DNA from: Acanthaster planci | Taxonomy: Eukaryota > Echinodermata > Asteroidea > Valvatida > Acanthasteridae | Reading direction: 5' to 3' | Assembly (NCBI RefSeq): GCF_001949145.1 | Contig: NW_019091510.1 | Coordinates: forward strand, 21,793 to 83,792 | DNA: 62,000 bases | Shown here: in pieces, positions 24,631-37,800 of the stretch | Layout of the letters: each line of letters opens with the position of its first letter | Numbering within the stretch: position 1 is the stretch's first letter | Notes under the pieces: generated by a model | What the model was told of the DNA's origin: nothing | Seen by the model: the letters and a program-made list of their open reading frames with translations, nothing else | The model's database searches: none | Made by a program: the position numbers and the translations under genes

Positions 24631-25625
24631 TTTGGTGCACCCTGGGTGTCGAACGAAGGATGCATTCCACCAAATGGTTGTTCTGCACACGAGCTCATTA
24701 ATATTTTGTGATCCCACGGGATTTTTATAAGACAGGTCATAATCAGGAGGGATGATAGAAATATTTCTATAAATCCTGAATTTGGGACTCCAGTTTGGGG
24801 TATTTCTTTCACAAAAGCCCCAAATTGCGGGCCTGGGATAGAGGCAGGGGGCTACATCCAGAGCTGAGCGCATAGTTGTACTAGTATTTGGGGGTATCTT
24901 CAGGGAAAGCTTTAAAAAGGCGAATTAAAATTTTTTTCGTGGCTAACCCCCATAAAATTGAAACGAAAAGTGATCTTCTGGCCACCGTCTTGAATTGCAG
25001 TGGAAAAAACAGAGGCCAACCGCTTCCCGAGAATCACGAGGCGGCGCGATTTTGGTCTGATTTGGCTTTTCGTTCAAACTTAGTTTCTATATGGACGTGT
25101 ACATATATTTGGTGTAGTGCAACCCTGGGCGGCGACAAGGTTGCATTGCACCAAATATGCGCCCATACAAAACAGTTCAAAATCGGACCGAAATAGCGAC
25201 GCCTGTTGACTCTCGTGAAGAGGTTGGGCTCCGCTTTTTCACTGGAAATTCAAGATTATGGCCAGAAGATCACTTTTCGTTTCAATTTCATGGGGGTTAG
25301 CCACGAAAAAAAAATTTTATCTGCCTTTCCAGGAAGATACCCCCAAACATGCCAAAATAGCAGTAAAACTAAGCGCTCATTTCTTAATGTAGCCGCCCCT
25401 CTCTACCAAAATAGGCCCAAAATTTGGGGCTTTTTCTGAAAGAAATACCCCGAACTGGAAACTAGCAGTCCAAAATTCGGGATTTATAGAAAATATTTCT
25501 ATGAGTCCTCCTGATTATGGCTTGTCTTATTGTAAAAGTCCCGTGGGATCAAAAAGTATTAATGAGCCCGCGTGCAGAAAACAACCATTTGGTGGAATTA
25601 ACCCCGAAGTACAAATGGTGCAGAT
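24631..25625. repeat. 1-kb near-symmetrical palindrome (foldback element)
   Basis: Two arms of roughly 490 bp are inverted copies around a 14-bp spacer at 25125-25138. The innermost 20 bases (ATATTTGGTGTAGTGCAACC, 25105-25124) face GGTTGCATTGCACCAAATAT at 25139-25158. Further out, GGGGTTAGCCACGAAAAA on the right mirrors TTTTTTCGTGGCTAACCCC on the left, and ATAGAAATATTTCTAT and CCACCAAATGGTTGTT pair across the centre. Outermost matches are weaker, so ends are approximate. There is no coding frame inside. It could be a foldback or MITE-type element or a local inverted duplication. Confidence 0.85.
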
Positions 25626-25895
25626 ATGCGGCAGCACTTTCGACCTAAAGACAGAGCCCCACATGTGTACATCACGTACCGTTTTGTATTACATACAGAG
25701 GCTAGGAACTTGTCGCAAGTATTATCGAGTACCAGCCACGAGCTCGAGTATTACCAGTACAGAAAAATGTACTTGCGATGTGGTAGCCAGCGAATCGAAT
25801 TCCAGCTCAAGATGATGGAGCGTCAGGATTCAGGAATATTTGTCTCCTCAGTGCACTCCCAATAATTTGCGAGAAAAACGGTGACTACCCCAGTA

Positions 25896-28800
25896 ATGGC
25901 CGACGGCAATTCTTTGGACGATGCCATGAAGGTAACTCTAATTAAATTAATTTCTGGGCACAATTCACTTGTCAGCGTTCACCCTTTACGGCGTACGCCG
26001 TAGGCTAGCCACCAGCCACAGTTTGTTTACATTGACAACACACAGCCAGATGTTGGATGCATGATGATTTTGCCTTCGATAGTTGGCCTATGAGGAAGAT
26101 ACTGGAATGTATTGCACGAGCTGTAAAAATATACGTATGTTCACTGTCATGTCCATGCCCTTGTGCACCACTTAGTTGAGAGTTACCGCATGCACACTCG
26201 ATCACTTTACTGTGGATTTCGAGACAGGCAACGGGACGTCGGACACCATTAACATGATTAACGATACTTCTTTGCGTAATTTATTTTTAACAAAACACAA
26301 ACAAGTAAAGTTCATGGAGATATTCTGATCACTAAAAATTGATCGGACAACATTAAACCACCGTAATATAATGAGCCCAGTTAGACAAAATTTGAAACAA
26401 ATTCTGGAAAAGGAATTTAAAAAAATAAACATGATCAAATTTGAAATAAAATTTGGCAATGGTCTTTCCCATTTTAAAATAACTTCTCCAGGTTATCCAA
26501 ACAAATGAATAAAAAGCCGTGTGAATTAAGACCCGATAAAAACATCAGTAGTCACGTACATGTAGTACAGTACATGTACCGGTATGTGTAGTATTTTCAA
26601 GTTGTTGCGAATCGAATATTTTGCATGAGAATCATTTGTCTGTAGTAGTGCATCACTGCATGTATACAAAATAGTGCATTGATGGAGTACATGTACAGTA
26701 CGAGGGTGCACATGTGCACACAAATCATGACTGATCGGTTGACAGCCAAAATTGAAATTGACAATTCGCAATAGCTTTAAAATAACATGGTAACATTTTT
26801 CAAACACCGTCTTTCAGTTATTAAGATATGCAGCATGTGTGGAAAAACAGGAGAACAATTCAAGTTTAAAATACCCATTTTTTCGTTCTGAAATGTACCA
26901 TACACAGACATCTTTCACCCCATTTCCCCCAAATGTCTCTTGTGATTAACAAAAAACCCATCACAATGTATAATCTGAAACCTGATTATATTTCTCTGGT
27001 ATGAATTCAGCAAACTTAAGACTGTGCGGAAGATCCCCAAAGATTGAATTTGGTATAGTCGTTTGCTGGCTGGCTTTGCCATTTTAACAAGCATCAGAAA
27101 GTGACCAAAACTTTGCCGAATTTTAGCGCATGTGCACAAACTAAGTGGAAGAGGTGATCATACATGTACATGAATAGTGTATGGATCGATATTGTAACAG
27201 CAAGTGCAATATACTTGTATGCCCTGCAACAAAGGCAGTGGATACAGGGCAGGAACATTGTTCTTGAAAGGGCAAGGCAATTTCTCACCTGTAAAGGGAA
27301 CTGGCTGTTGTCATTTTTGTACACGTACAAGAAATGGGGACACTTCAGTAGGCATTGTTTGAGGCACGGGCACCAAGGCAATTGCCTCCAATGCCTCTCT
27401 TATTTTTACAAGATTTCAAAAAATTTTCGGACATGGGCAATTCCTCCGTGACTGACATTACGTTTTTTACTGATTTTGAATATCCAACCAGCTCTGGCCA
27501 GGTGAACAATGTTTGGCATGGGGGATACTTGGACCTGAAAACACAATACAGTATTGAAACTTTAAAATTTCATGTTCAGCATTTCTGACTAGGTGGCTTG
27601 TTCACCTCTGTGACTGACATTACAAAAAGTGGCACAACCAAAAAATGTTGAACATATTTTTAAATGTTAAACAAGATACAGATCTAGTTCCGTGTAAAGA
27701 TTACAGCTTATGGGGTAACTGACACTTGTGGTAAGAGGAGAAAAAAAAATTATGAATATTTTAACATATGCAAATTAATCTCTGTGACTAACATTACTGT
27801 GACTGACTTTAAACATTAGATACATAACACTTGTTAATGGTACCAACACTTTAACACAAAAGTGATTAATTTTCTGTCAACAGCAGCAGTATCATGCAAC
27901 TATTCATGTTACATAATTTAAGGAATATTGACAATTTTATAATGATTTAATACTAATAAACAGCTTGGTGTGGAAGCAGATGACAGTGTATATACATTTT
28001 TACTATGCTAAATCATACAAGTACATGTACATGTACACCTGTACAAAGAGTGTACCCCACAAAATAGGCTTGCCCATCCTATCAATTCTACATGTATCAT
28101 GCCTACATGTACATGTATGCTCCTTCTCAAGAACAGGGCTACTGGTTGCAATGCACATGTACATGTACATAAGCCCCACATTTAATTGTTCTTAAACTGG
28201 GATATTGTCCTATTGGTCCAGATAGAGACTTCATTGCACCGTGAAGGGATACCTCTAACAAAGTATCATTGTATGCACTATGCAGTGACTATGTCTTTTC
28301 TGTGAGTCAAATTATCAGATGCAATGACTTCAGGATGCCACTTTCGTCCTTTTCGAAGCATAGCATGTTGTCATTATTGCGTCTTCTAATGGGAACAACT
28401 CTTTGAAGATGGATCCACGCTTAGGACCCCTAATTTGCTCTGCAAAAAAGAGTACTAAGTCACGCAATGCCAAAACACTCCTAATGGCCTGTTCTATTTG
28501 GAGAGGGCAAAATTTCTTCAAATACTCCCAGTATGTGATTTTGTGTTTTTTCCTTTAGTAGCTGCTGTAATCTTTATATTTTCAGAATTTTTGACTGCAA
28601 ACATGGATACTGAAGACTAAAGACAAAAAATTGATCATTCATTAAGAAACCCTACATGTACATGTATATACATGTAGCATTGTGTTTCCAATTGCTACGC
28701 TTTATGAGCTTTTTCTCAAAGAGTGATTTTATTGAATCCGAAAATGTGGATATACAAACGTCTATATATCTCCGGAACGCAGTGCACTACAGGGGTCATT

Positions 28801-31800
28801 CATATCAAATTGTAGCTTTTGATGTATAGAATCCAGCTGTATCAAAAACTCATAACCTGAATCTGGTGACTTATTACCCATTTTTTGAGAGCTGGATGCT
28901 TTATGCTTCACGCTTAAAATTTCAGCTATTTTTTGTGCTCCTCTCACACCCCTGCAATGAGCAAAGGAGTCCAGAAAATCCATCCCTTTTTAAAATATCT
29001 GCTTAGTTGCTCTGTCATGCTGTGCTATCCACAAATGAAAGAAAGTTGCATCATCAGTCAGTACAGAAACGCTGAAGCGACATGAACCTGGGACCAAGAA
29101 ATTAGTTCCAATTTTGTTTGGAAATGCTTCGAACATTTTCTTGATTCTGGGTAAACTTCATACACAACTGCAGAAATGTAGGCAGGATGCAGCATTCTTT
29201 CCTGGAGTGGATCCTAGTGGAAATCGTGGATTTAAATTCCCGCATTCAAAGAGCAGTCATTAATTAATTAAAAAAGCGTGTGATCAAAGGACTAACAAAT
29301 TGAACAGTAATATAAATGTACGTGATGATGCTTTCCCTCAGCAGGTTGAAGGTGGCCAGAATCATGATGAAGTCAAACAGCCCGTAAAAGCTCAGCCAAA
29401 AGCCAGACCCAAAAAAGGTACTGTACGTGCATGTTACATCAGCCCAATCAAGTTCTTGGACGTCATTCAGGGTTTCTCTTTCTTACAAACTGACAGGATT
29501 CAGGCTTCATCCGAATCTGTTTCCTAGAGCTGGGTCTAGATTTTCCTTCCGTTGGAAATACGTGGAAGTGCGCTGACAAGAGATGTAGTCAGAGCTCTGA
29601 AAGTCCATTTCGGATACGGCCTCAGTCTGATAGCGGGTTACTCAGGTCAGAAGTTGAATAAGACTGAAATAAAACTGAAAAGTGGAATACTTAAGCAAAG
29701 AAATTAAACTAAGGGTGTGTGCAGTGAAACTCTATAACTTCTTAATTATTGAAATCCAGATTAGATTGAATTATTACCTGGAACTCGGAATATCAAACAG
29801 GCCTGAAGGAGGTTTTAAAGTCTTATTGTTTTAACTTTTTTTCTAAGTGTAAAATCAGTTGGGCATTGCGAAATGTCTTGCAGGTGAATTACATGTAAGC
29901 AAGCCAATTACAACTTCAGTCACGAGTTGCCCCTGTGCCTTTTTGAGAAATGGCAGCCACAGTAGGAAGGAACTGTTTTTATTTGGAAGAAGTTTCAAAT
30001 GTTGAAATAAAAATGTGATGTCCTCGACCAAAGAGGCTGCTCCCTCCTGTTTTGGCTGCCATATCTTAAAAATCAATATTTTTTTCATTACAAAAGTGTA
30101 CACAATCCAGTGTTTCATGTAGGATTTTAAAATTTGCCAGTTCTTTTATGTGCAGTGTTAAAAACTGCCTGTCAACTCCAACATGTCCGAACAAGATGTA
30201 CATGTATGAAACAAATACTTCTTAGTGAAAAAGATTTGTGAAAATGTATACATGTACACTGTACATATGTATATGTAAATTAGGAGTTTTTTAATTTTGT
30301 ACAAGCAAAAAAATGCCTACCCTAATCTATGGAATAATTTTTGTGTGTCCTGAGGACAGGTGGCAACTATGGTGGTTAGATGAGACATTGACCATGTCAC
30401 ATGTTATTCAGTATTTTCTTCTTATTTTTCCAACCACTGGTTGAATGCTGCAGCCCCAGAGTTGCCAATCTTTGAGAGACGCAACTGGCTAATCCACCTG
30501 CATTATGTCAGGAAGGAATATGAGGTGTGCAAGGTACGTAGGCAGCTGAGGTTGCTTTCCCCATCAAGCAGGTACTGTAGCTGGCCCGTGGGCTTTGTTT
30601 AGCTCAGTTACACAACACCTGCATAAATCCCCATCATCTGATTGATGGATCGTTTAACGTGTAGGATTGAATTATTTGTATATTTGTACCAACACACAGC
30701 ATGTACACAACGTGCACCGCATGCACACAGAGTGCAAAAATTTTTAACAACTGTGCAGTAGAAACGAATAACGAACACAGGCCTCCAGATTGATTGCACT
30801 GCAGCTTGTAGTAGTGCAGGTTTCTTTATAGCAAAATGACAAGTGACCATCAAGCTCCACCATTCACAATGCTATGAAATAATTTCGAGAACTTGTTTTT
30901 GTAAATAATGCCGATGTTGCCAACATAAGGAAACAGATGAAATGCTGCCAAACAATTAAACAAGCTCTGATCATCAAAAAATTTACGAATTCAATTAATT
31001 AATTAAGCTGTATTCAGATTTAATCACATGACGAGGATTTACACAGGTGTTGTATAAAATGAATATTGAATGTTTCGCATTTGTGCAATGGTAAGAATAA
31101 TTGCATTTGCCTCGTGGAATAGTCCGTTTCAACTGTCACCTCATGCAGTAATTCTTACCATCACACTTGCCATGCGAAGGGAACCATTATCGAATACCAA
31201 GCTGCAAGGGGTCTATTTTTATTCTATCTGTGTCTGTATTTTAAAGTGATGTGTCCACAAAGCTTATATGTCAAAAACCGAAGCGTAGAATCAGTATAAA
31301 TCAGCGTTTCATTTTTTTGTTTGTTTAAAAATGTAATTTTTATGTGGATTGATTATGTGGATTTTCTGATTTTTTTTTCAAATGGGTCATACATGTACAT
31401 GTACTTACTGGTATGATGGAAGAGGTATCATACATGTACATGTATGTTACTCGTGTTTGTTTTACTTGCATGTCGGAATTCATCCCATGACGTTTCGCAA
31501 ATGTCAAATAAGCACATGAATTCGAAATGTCTGCACTTGGGAGGCATCCAGATTTTGTGCGTGCAGTGATGAGTTGGCGCCCTAGTAAATTGATGTAGTT
31601 GTGTGGGATAGTACCACTCGTAACACCCCAACTGTACTCACAAAATTTTGACAAAAACCATTTCTTCAACTTTTGCATTGCTGGCTGGTCTCACCGAGCA
31701 AAATTCATTGAATACATGTATGTGTATGTGCTGATTTGACATTTCTTCCATGGCACAAACTAAAACTAGATTCTGTTGGTACGGGTTGCCGATGTGTAGT

Positions 31801-34800
31801 CTAGTGATGGATGACACACACTGTGGCATGCACTGACATACACACCACGGTGCACATGGTGCAGCACCACACTTGGTATTAGCCCAACTGCGGTTGGGAC
31901 AGATGCCACAGTTGGGATGTAACACTTTTGGTTTACACACGTTAAAGGTACAGCATGTGACCAAAGATATTTGACATTGCACAGTTACCTCAGTGCAAGA
32001 ACTTTTCTCCACTTAGAAATTCTTGTACATCAAGTTCAGTAGACATGCCATTTACATTATTTCTTTGTTTTTGACAGATGCTTATTAAGGAGCAGGTTGC
32101 CGAGACCAGTGGCATGTGTGAGTACCCGCTGTACGTACAGGCTCTGATCCTGCGCCAGATGGGACGCATCCAGGAATCTCTGGAATGCTTCCAGACTTGC
32201 TCCCTCATCAATGCCCAGAACCCTGACAACCTCAAGCAGGTCGCAAGGTCCCTGTAAGTTAAAGTGGCTTTCTCTTTGGTGACCATTAGAAGTGTTTGGC
32301 AGTGATGTCTCACTGTTAAACCACTTCGCACCAGATGATGGCAATGATGATTCCCTGTGGCGAAATGCAGGAGACATTTAAAAAATGCATTCTGTCAAAA
32401 TTCTGTGTAATTGTACTGGTTGATGTCTGTACTGAACTGGAGTTTGATGAGCATGTGTAGAGCCCTCAAGCAGTCTTTGGCCATGGTTGGACATTGTAAC
32501 AAATATCATTCCATGATGTAGTCTTAGAGATTTTTAACAGAGTAACGATCTGGTAAGATATTGTTGCACAGATGTGGAACAAATGGTAATCAAGGGTAAG
32601 GATTTGTGGACCTAAACTTTGAAAGGACTGTGGTTGTGATATCGTCTTGTTGTTGATTCCCTTACCTGAGGAAGAATACCATTGCAAGTGGTTGAAGAAG
32701 TTGGAATGTGGCAGGACATTCCAACAAAACCACTCCAACGAATGCGGCCTGTTCCAATTGAGCACATCATCTGTTCCTACTGGAAACAGCTTGGGAAAAG
32801 TGTATGGTTCAATGCCTCTACATGCTTTACTTAGCCTCATTCCTACTGAAGTATAGCAGGAACATAGTGATTTTCAAAGGGAACTCATCATGTTTCTGAA
32901 AGGAGTAATCTATTTCACGATGTACTTTACGTCAAGAGAACTTAATTTTTGCTCTTACACCAAGGTACATGTATTGTTCATGCAGAGGTGTGAGAATGCA
33001 GCTTTTTAGCTCGTTTCAGTGGTTTTTTTTAGATGTTTGTTGACCCTAAATTTCAGCTTTTTTGTACAATTGGTCTGTGCAAAAGTATGGGAACTTTTTA
33101 CGTTTCAGCTTTTTACTAGCTGTTTTCAGCTTTAATTTGAAGTGGTAACTTACACCCCTGTTCATGACACCGTATACTTAGTGCTTGTTCTCAGTATTCT
33201 AGTTCAATCGGAGTGTTATACCTAAGAAGTTGTTTTACATTCCCATTACAGTTTACAGTTCATCCATCTACACCTATCTCTAAAAAATAATTAAGCACTG
33301 GCCTTTTTATGTGTATCTTGAGAATGAAATTCCCACTAAGTTTCATTGTGAAAAGAGAAGTGATGACGGACTGCATTGCTGCAGGTACATGTGTATTCCA
33401 GTACTGATAAATCTGGTGACCTTGATTAATCCATCACTGGTTATTTCCGTTGGCCCCCATCAATGGCTGTTAGCATTGGGATAACTATTGTACGGAGCCA
33501 CTGTTGCATGTCAGTTGCTTCATACAAAACCCATTACGTTTTCCACCAGTACAAGGGGCCATCTGGAATGTCCAGTGAAATGTCGCTGGATCCACCCATA
33601 GTTACTAATGATGGAAGTCTTCAGGAGACTTCAGGCAGTCTCCTGAAGACGGACAGAGTACACNNNNNNNNNNNNNNNNNNNNNNNNNNNNNNNNNNNNN
33701 NNNNNNNNNNNNNNNNNNNNNNNNNNNNNNNNNNNNNNNNNNNNNNNNNNNNNNNNNNNNNNNNNNNNNNNNNNNNNNNNNNNNNNNNNNNNNNNNNNNN
33801 NNNNNNNNNNNNNNNNNNNNNNNNNNNNNNNNNNNNNNNNNNNNNNNNNNNNNNNNNNNNNNNNNNNNNNNNNNNNNNNNNNNNNNNNNNNNNNNNNNNN
33901 NNNNNNNNNNNNNNNNNNNNNNNNNNNNNNNNNNNNNNNNNNNNNNNNNNNNNNNNNNNNNNNNNNNNNNNNNNNNNNNNNNNNNNNNNNNNNNNNNNNN
34001 NNNNNNNNNNNNNNNNNNNNNNNNNNNNNNNNNNNNNNNNNNNNNNNNNNNNNNNNNNNNNNNNNNNNNNNNNNNNNNNNNNNNNNNNNNNNNNNNNNNN
34101 NNNNNNNNNNNNNNNNNNNNNNNNNNNNNNNNNNNNNNNNNNNNNNNNNNNNNNNNNNNNNNNNNNNNNNNNNNNNNNNNNNNNNNNNNNNNNNNNNNNN
34201 NNNNNNNNNNNNNNNNNNNNNNNNNNNNNNNNNNNNNNNNNNNNNNNNNNNNNNNNNNNNNNNNNNNNNNNNNNNNNNNNNNNNNNNNNNNNNNNNNNNN
34301 NNNNNNNNNNNNNNNNNNNNNNNNNNNNNNNNNNNNNNNNNNNNNNNNNNNNNNNNNNNNNNNNNNNNNNNNNNNNNNNNNNNNNNNNNNNNNNNNNNNN
34401 NNNNNNNNNNNNNNNNNNNNNNNNNNNNNNNNNNNNNNNNNNNNNNNNNNNNNNNNNNNNNNNNNNNNNNNNNNNNNNNNNNNNNNNNNNNNNNNNNNNN
34501 NNNNNNNNNNNNNNNNNNNNNNNNNNNNNNNNNNNNNNNNNNNNNNNNNNNNNNNNNNNNNNNNNNNNNNNNNNNTGGAAGTTTAGTAGGCTAAATAGAA
34601 CAGCAAGACATCATTGAAGTTGAGCAATGTTGAGAGGCAGCACCAGTGGCAGATTTTGAAGGACTCAGGCAGCTTCCTAACAAAAGTGACTGGGGAGCGT
34701 TAAGATTAAAATCTTAGCCTTGTCAGATCCTTCAAAATCCACCAGGAGGTTTCAGAGGATTTTGCTGGATTGAGGAAGGCAGAGATGCCTGCAGAGTGTT

Positions 34801-37800
34801 ACAGTAGAAAGTTGTTTCCTGTGGAGGATTTTCAAGGATTTAGGAAAATTCCGTATGAAAGAATCAAAGCTTTTAAACTTCCCCAGTCTTAGCCACTTCC
34901 CTACTAAGGCCAGCTACCATTTTACAAGTGTTGCAGCTATCAAGCACATGTTCTTCTGTCTACACTTGTTTGGTTCGGCAGGTTCCTCCTGGGCAGACAC
35001 AAGGCAGCCATTGATGTGTATTCAGAAGCTGCCCGGATGAGCAGTCGCGACTGGGAGATAAGTCACAACCAAGGCGTGTGCTACATGTACCTCAAGGAGT
35101 ACATGAAGGTAAACTGGTCTAAGACTCGCCAACTACTTCACCCTGGGTGGCGGTTTGATTGCCTGTGTCATTAACAGAGGTAGTATCGTCTTGCAAAATT
35201 CTGCACGTACAGTAGTGCTGCACGACATTTATACTTGCCGAAATTCATACTCAAGTAGCTTTGGGCCCCACAACTGTCACTGTGGGATGTCGTCTTGTAA
35301 TTGCCAAAAAACGATGATGCGGCAAGAAATGTTCCACAAACCTTGAACAAACAACACCTAGGGTCAACATTTTGTAAAGTCCCAGAAGACTGGTTGTGGT
35401 ATCTTCTCATTTTAAAAAGTCTGTATTTTGGGCTGAAAATATTACGTTCGTTGTGGAATAATACCATCGGGTTAGTGCCCCAGAACATCATTTTTGGGTA
35501 CTTGCTAACATACGACGTGTGGAAATATTTATCTAGAAGAATCGCACCCTGTTGTTAACGTTTTTGTGTATTTTTAGCATTTTTTTGGGTTTTTGACAGT
35601 CACCAGAAGGTAAACCCAACTTATTAGAGAGGTTTAACTTTACACTTGCTGTTCTGGAGTTGAGGCGATGTTTTCTTTGTTTAGGCAGACGCCATTATGG
35701 CATTCTAATTATGCATGTGTACGACAATTTTGGACAATTTTTTACTTTGGGATAAATGCAGTAGGTAAATGTACACAATTCTACATGTACATGTATATCG
35801 TCACGGTAACCAAATCCGCAAGTTGCAGTTCTTATCCAATCAAAGTGAAGGAGATTTTAACTTAAGGTTTGCATGTACAAACTTTGAAAGCTCCACAGTG
35901 TCTTTTAAAAAAGGTGCTGCCTCAAGTTTTTAAAATTTGTTCTGACTTTAAAATGAGAATGTTTCTTTACATTCATTTGTACTTGATTTTATTTTTGGTA
36001 TGGTGACTGTTTACCACAAAAGGAAAATCTTTTATCCTGAAGTGTATATACGGACAGCTGAAATACTGAACTGGTTTAATTCAGTTTTGTAGTATGCGGG
36101 GCTAAAGTGGGTTTGTCATCAAGGAAATTTGACTGGCTCTGGTGGGTTCATTAAGTCGTGTAAAATGTATTTAACCCATTGCGGTTAAACTGGACGAAGT
36201 TAAATTACTCTTGTTTGAGATGAGAGTCCAGCAATCTAAGCATCTTCATTTTCCAAAGCATCTTATAAAGCTGGGTACCTCAGGGTTTTATTTGTGTAGT
36301 TGTGCAGAACAAGATTCTCTGTTATGAGTATCTTTATTTTTCTCATCTAGATTTGAAAACAGCAAGCTCGTGCTTGGTGTTGAGACTTTGCCTGTGGCCA
36401 AACTTGATTCTTGTGAGTTTCTTGTGTGTTTTGCAGGCCAAAGAGTTGCTAAAGCAGGCTATCCAGTTTAACCGACATGATCTGTCCTACATCATGCTAG
36501 CAAAGATCTATCTGATGGAAGGGGATATCCACATGGCCATCGATGTCTACAAGCGAGCCATTGAGTGAGTGACTAAATATGCAGTCAGGTTGGAATAGTG
36601 GTTCTTTCCTTGCCTTCCACCTCTGCGGTCCGGGTTCAAATCCTCACCCGGTCCACATGTGGATTAGGTTTTCAGTCCCTACCTGATTTCGTGGGTTGTA
36701 CCCAGAATATTCCTCTGGGGTTTTCCTCCCACCTCTAAAACTGTAACTGCTTCTCATTGTCTCCTCTCTACAGGTTTCTTCAGGCTTACAAGAAGTAGTG
36801 TTTGAATGAGATGACACTTTTAATTTGTTTCAATCATATTTCTGTATACATTATGACAGGGTTAACCGGTAGAGAACTAACCCATGTTGTAACACACAGC
36901 CATGTAGGGTCCACTTATGTACACCAGTGCGTGAAATTCACGTCAACATAAACTAGGCAGGTCAAGACATTGTGCCTCTAATTTCTGAAATGTTGTACCG
37001 ATCGGGCACTTTTCTTATTTTACATTGTGTTTGGGCAGTGGTGTGCTATAAAACACATGGAATGGCATCATTCAGTTACCAAGGTTACGTTGTCATGATA
37101 GTGCACGTCTAGCTATGCCCCCCTGCATCTGTGGTCTTACACAATCCCTTTGGGTGCATAAATGTACATTATTGATTGACCTCATTGACCTACTTTGTAT
37201 ATGTGAATAGTAGGTTGCAGTCTAACTGTTCATAGCTATGATGATGGCTGTAGTTTTTTCCATCAAGAATCTCAACAGGGAAACAGTGCAGACAGCTTTG
37301 CCGCTTTCAGATGCGGCCTCATAGTTGTATTGATAGCACATTAGCTGCATCATTCTTTAATTTGGTCAATAATGTGTCAGGTTACATATTTACAGTTGTT
37401 ATATCTTGAAAACTTCTACACGTCCTTTCATTGGCCGAGAACAGTCATGTGACCAGGCAATACAAATGCAAAGTACCCCTATCCTTGTGCATCTCACATT
37501 GGGATATCATAGATTAGTCCTCCCCTGCAGACAAAACCGGAGCCAGGGACTGCAAAAATTGCTTTTAAGATGTAAAGATATTTCTTTTGAGCAAGGCTTG
37601 TGTGACCAACATGATTAAATCAATTCAGTGATGTACATGTACCAAGTCCATATGGGTCACACAACCTTCTGTCGCACTCCTTGTTTTGACTGAATTTGAG
37701 ACACCTTAGATGAAGAAAAGACAGTGAAGGTTCAAGACAGGGGCATGTCTCTTGGTTGCATAGCTTCGCCATGGGTGCTATGATTGTTAGGGGTGTTCAG

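Noticed and set aside
33463-34617. 384-codon open frame on the plus strand
   Set aside because: Most of it is the run of N; it is not a gene.
36630-36665. tRNA-like B box that might indicate a tRNA gene
   Set aside because: No cloverleaf or acceptor stem forms; the flanks match the SINE family.
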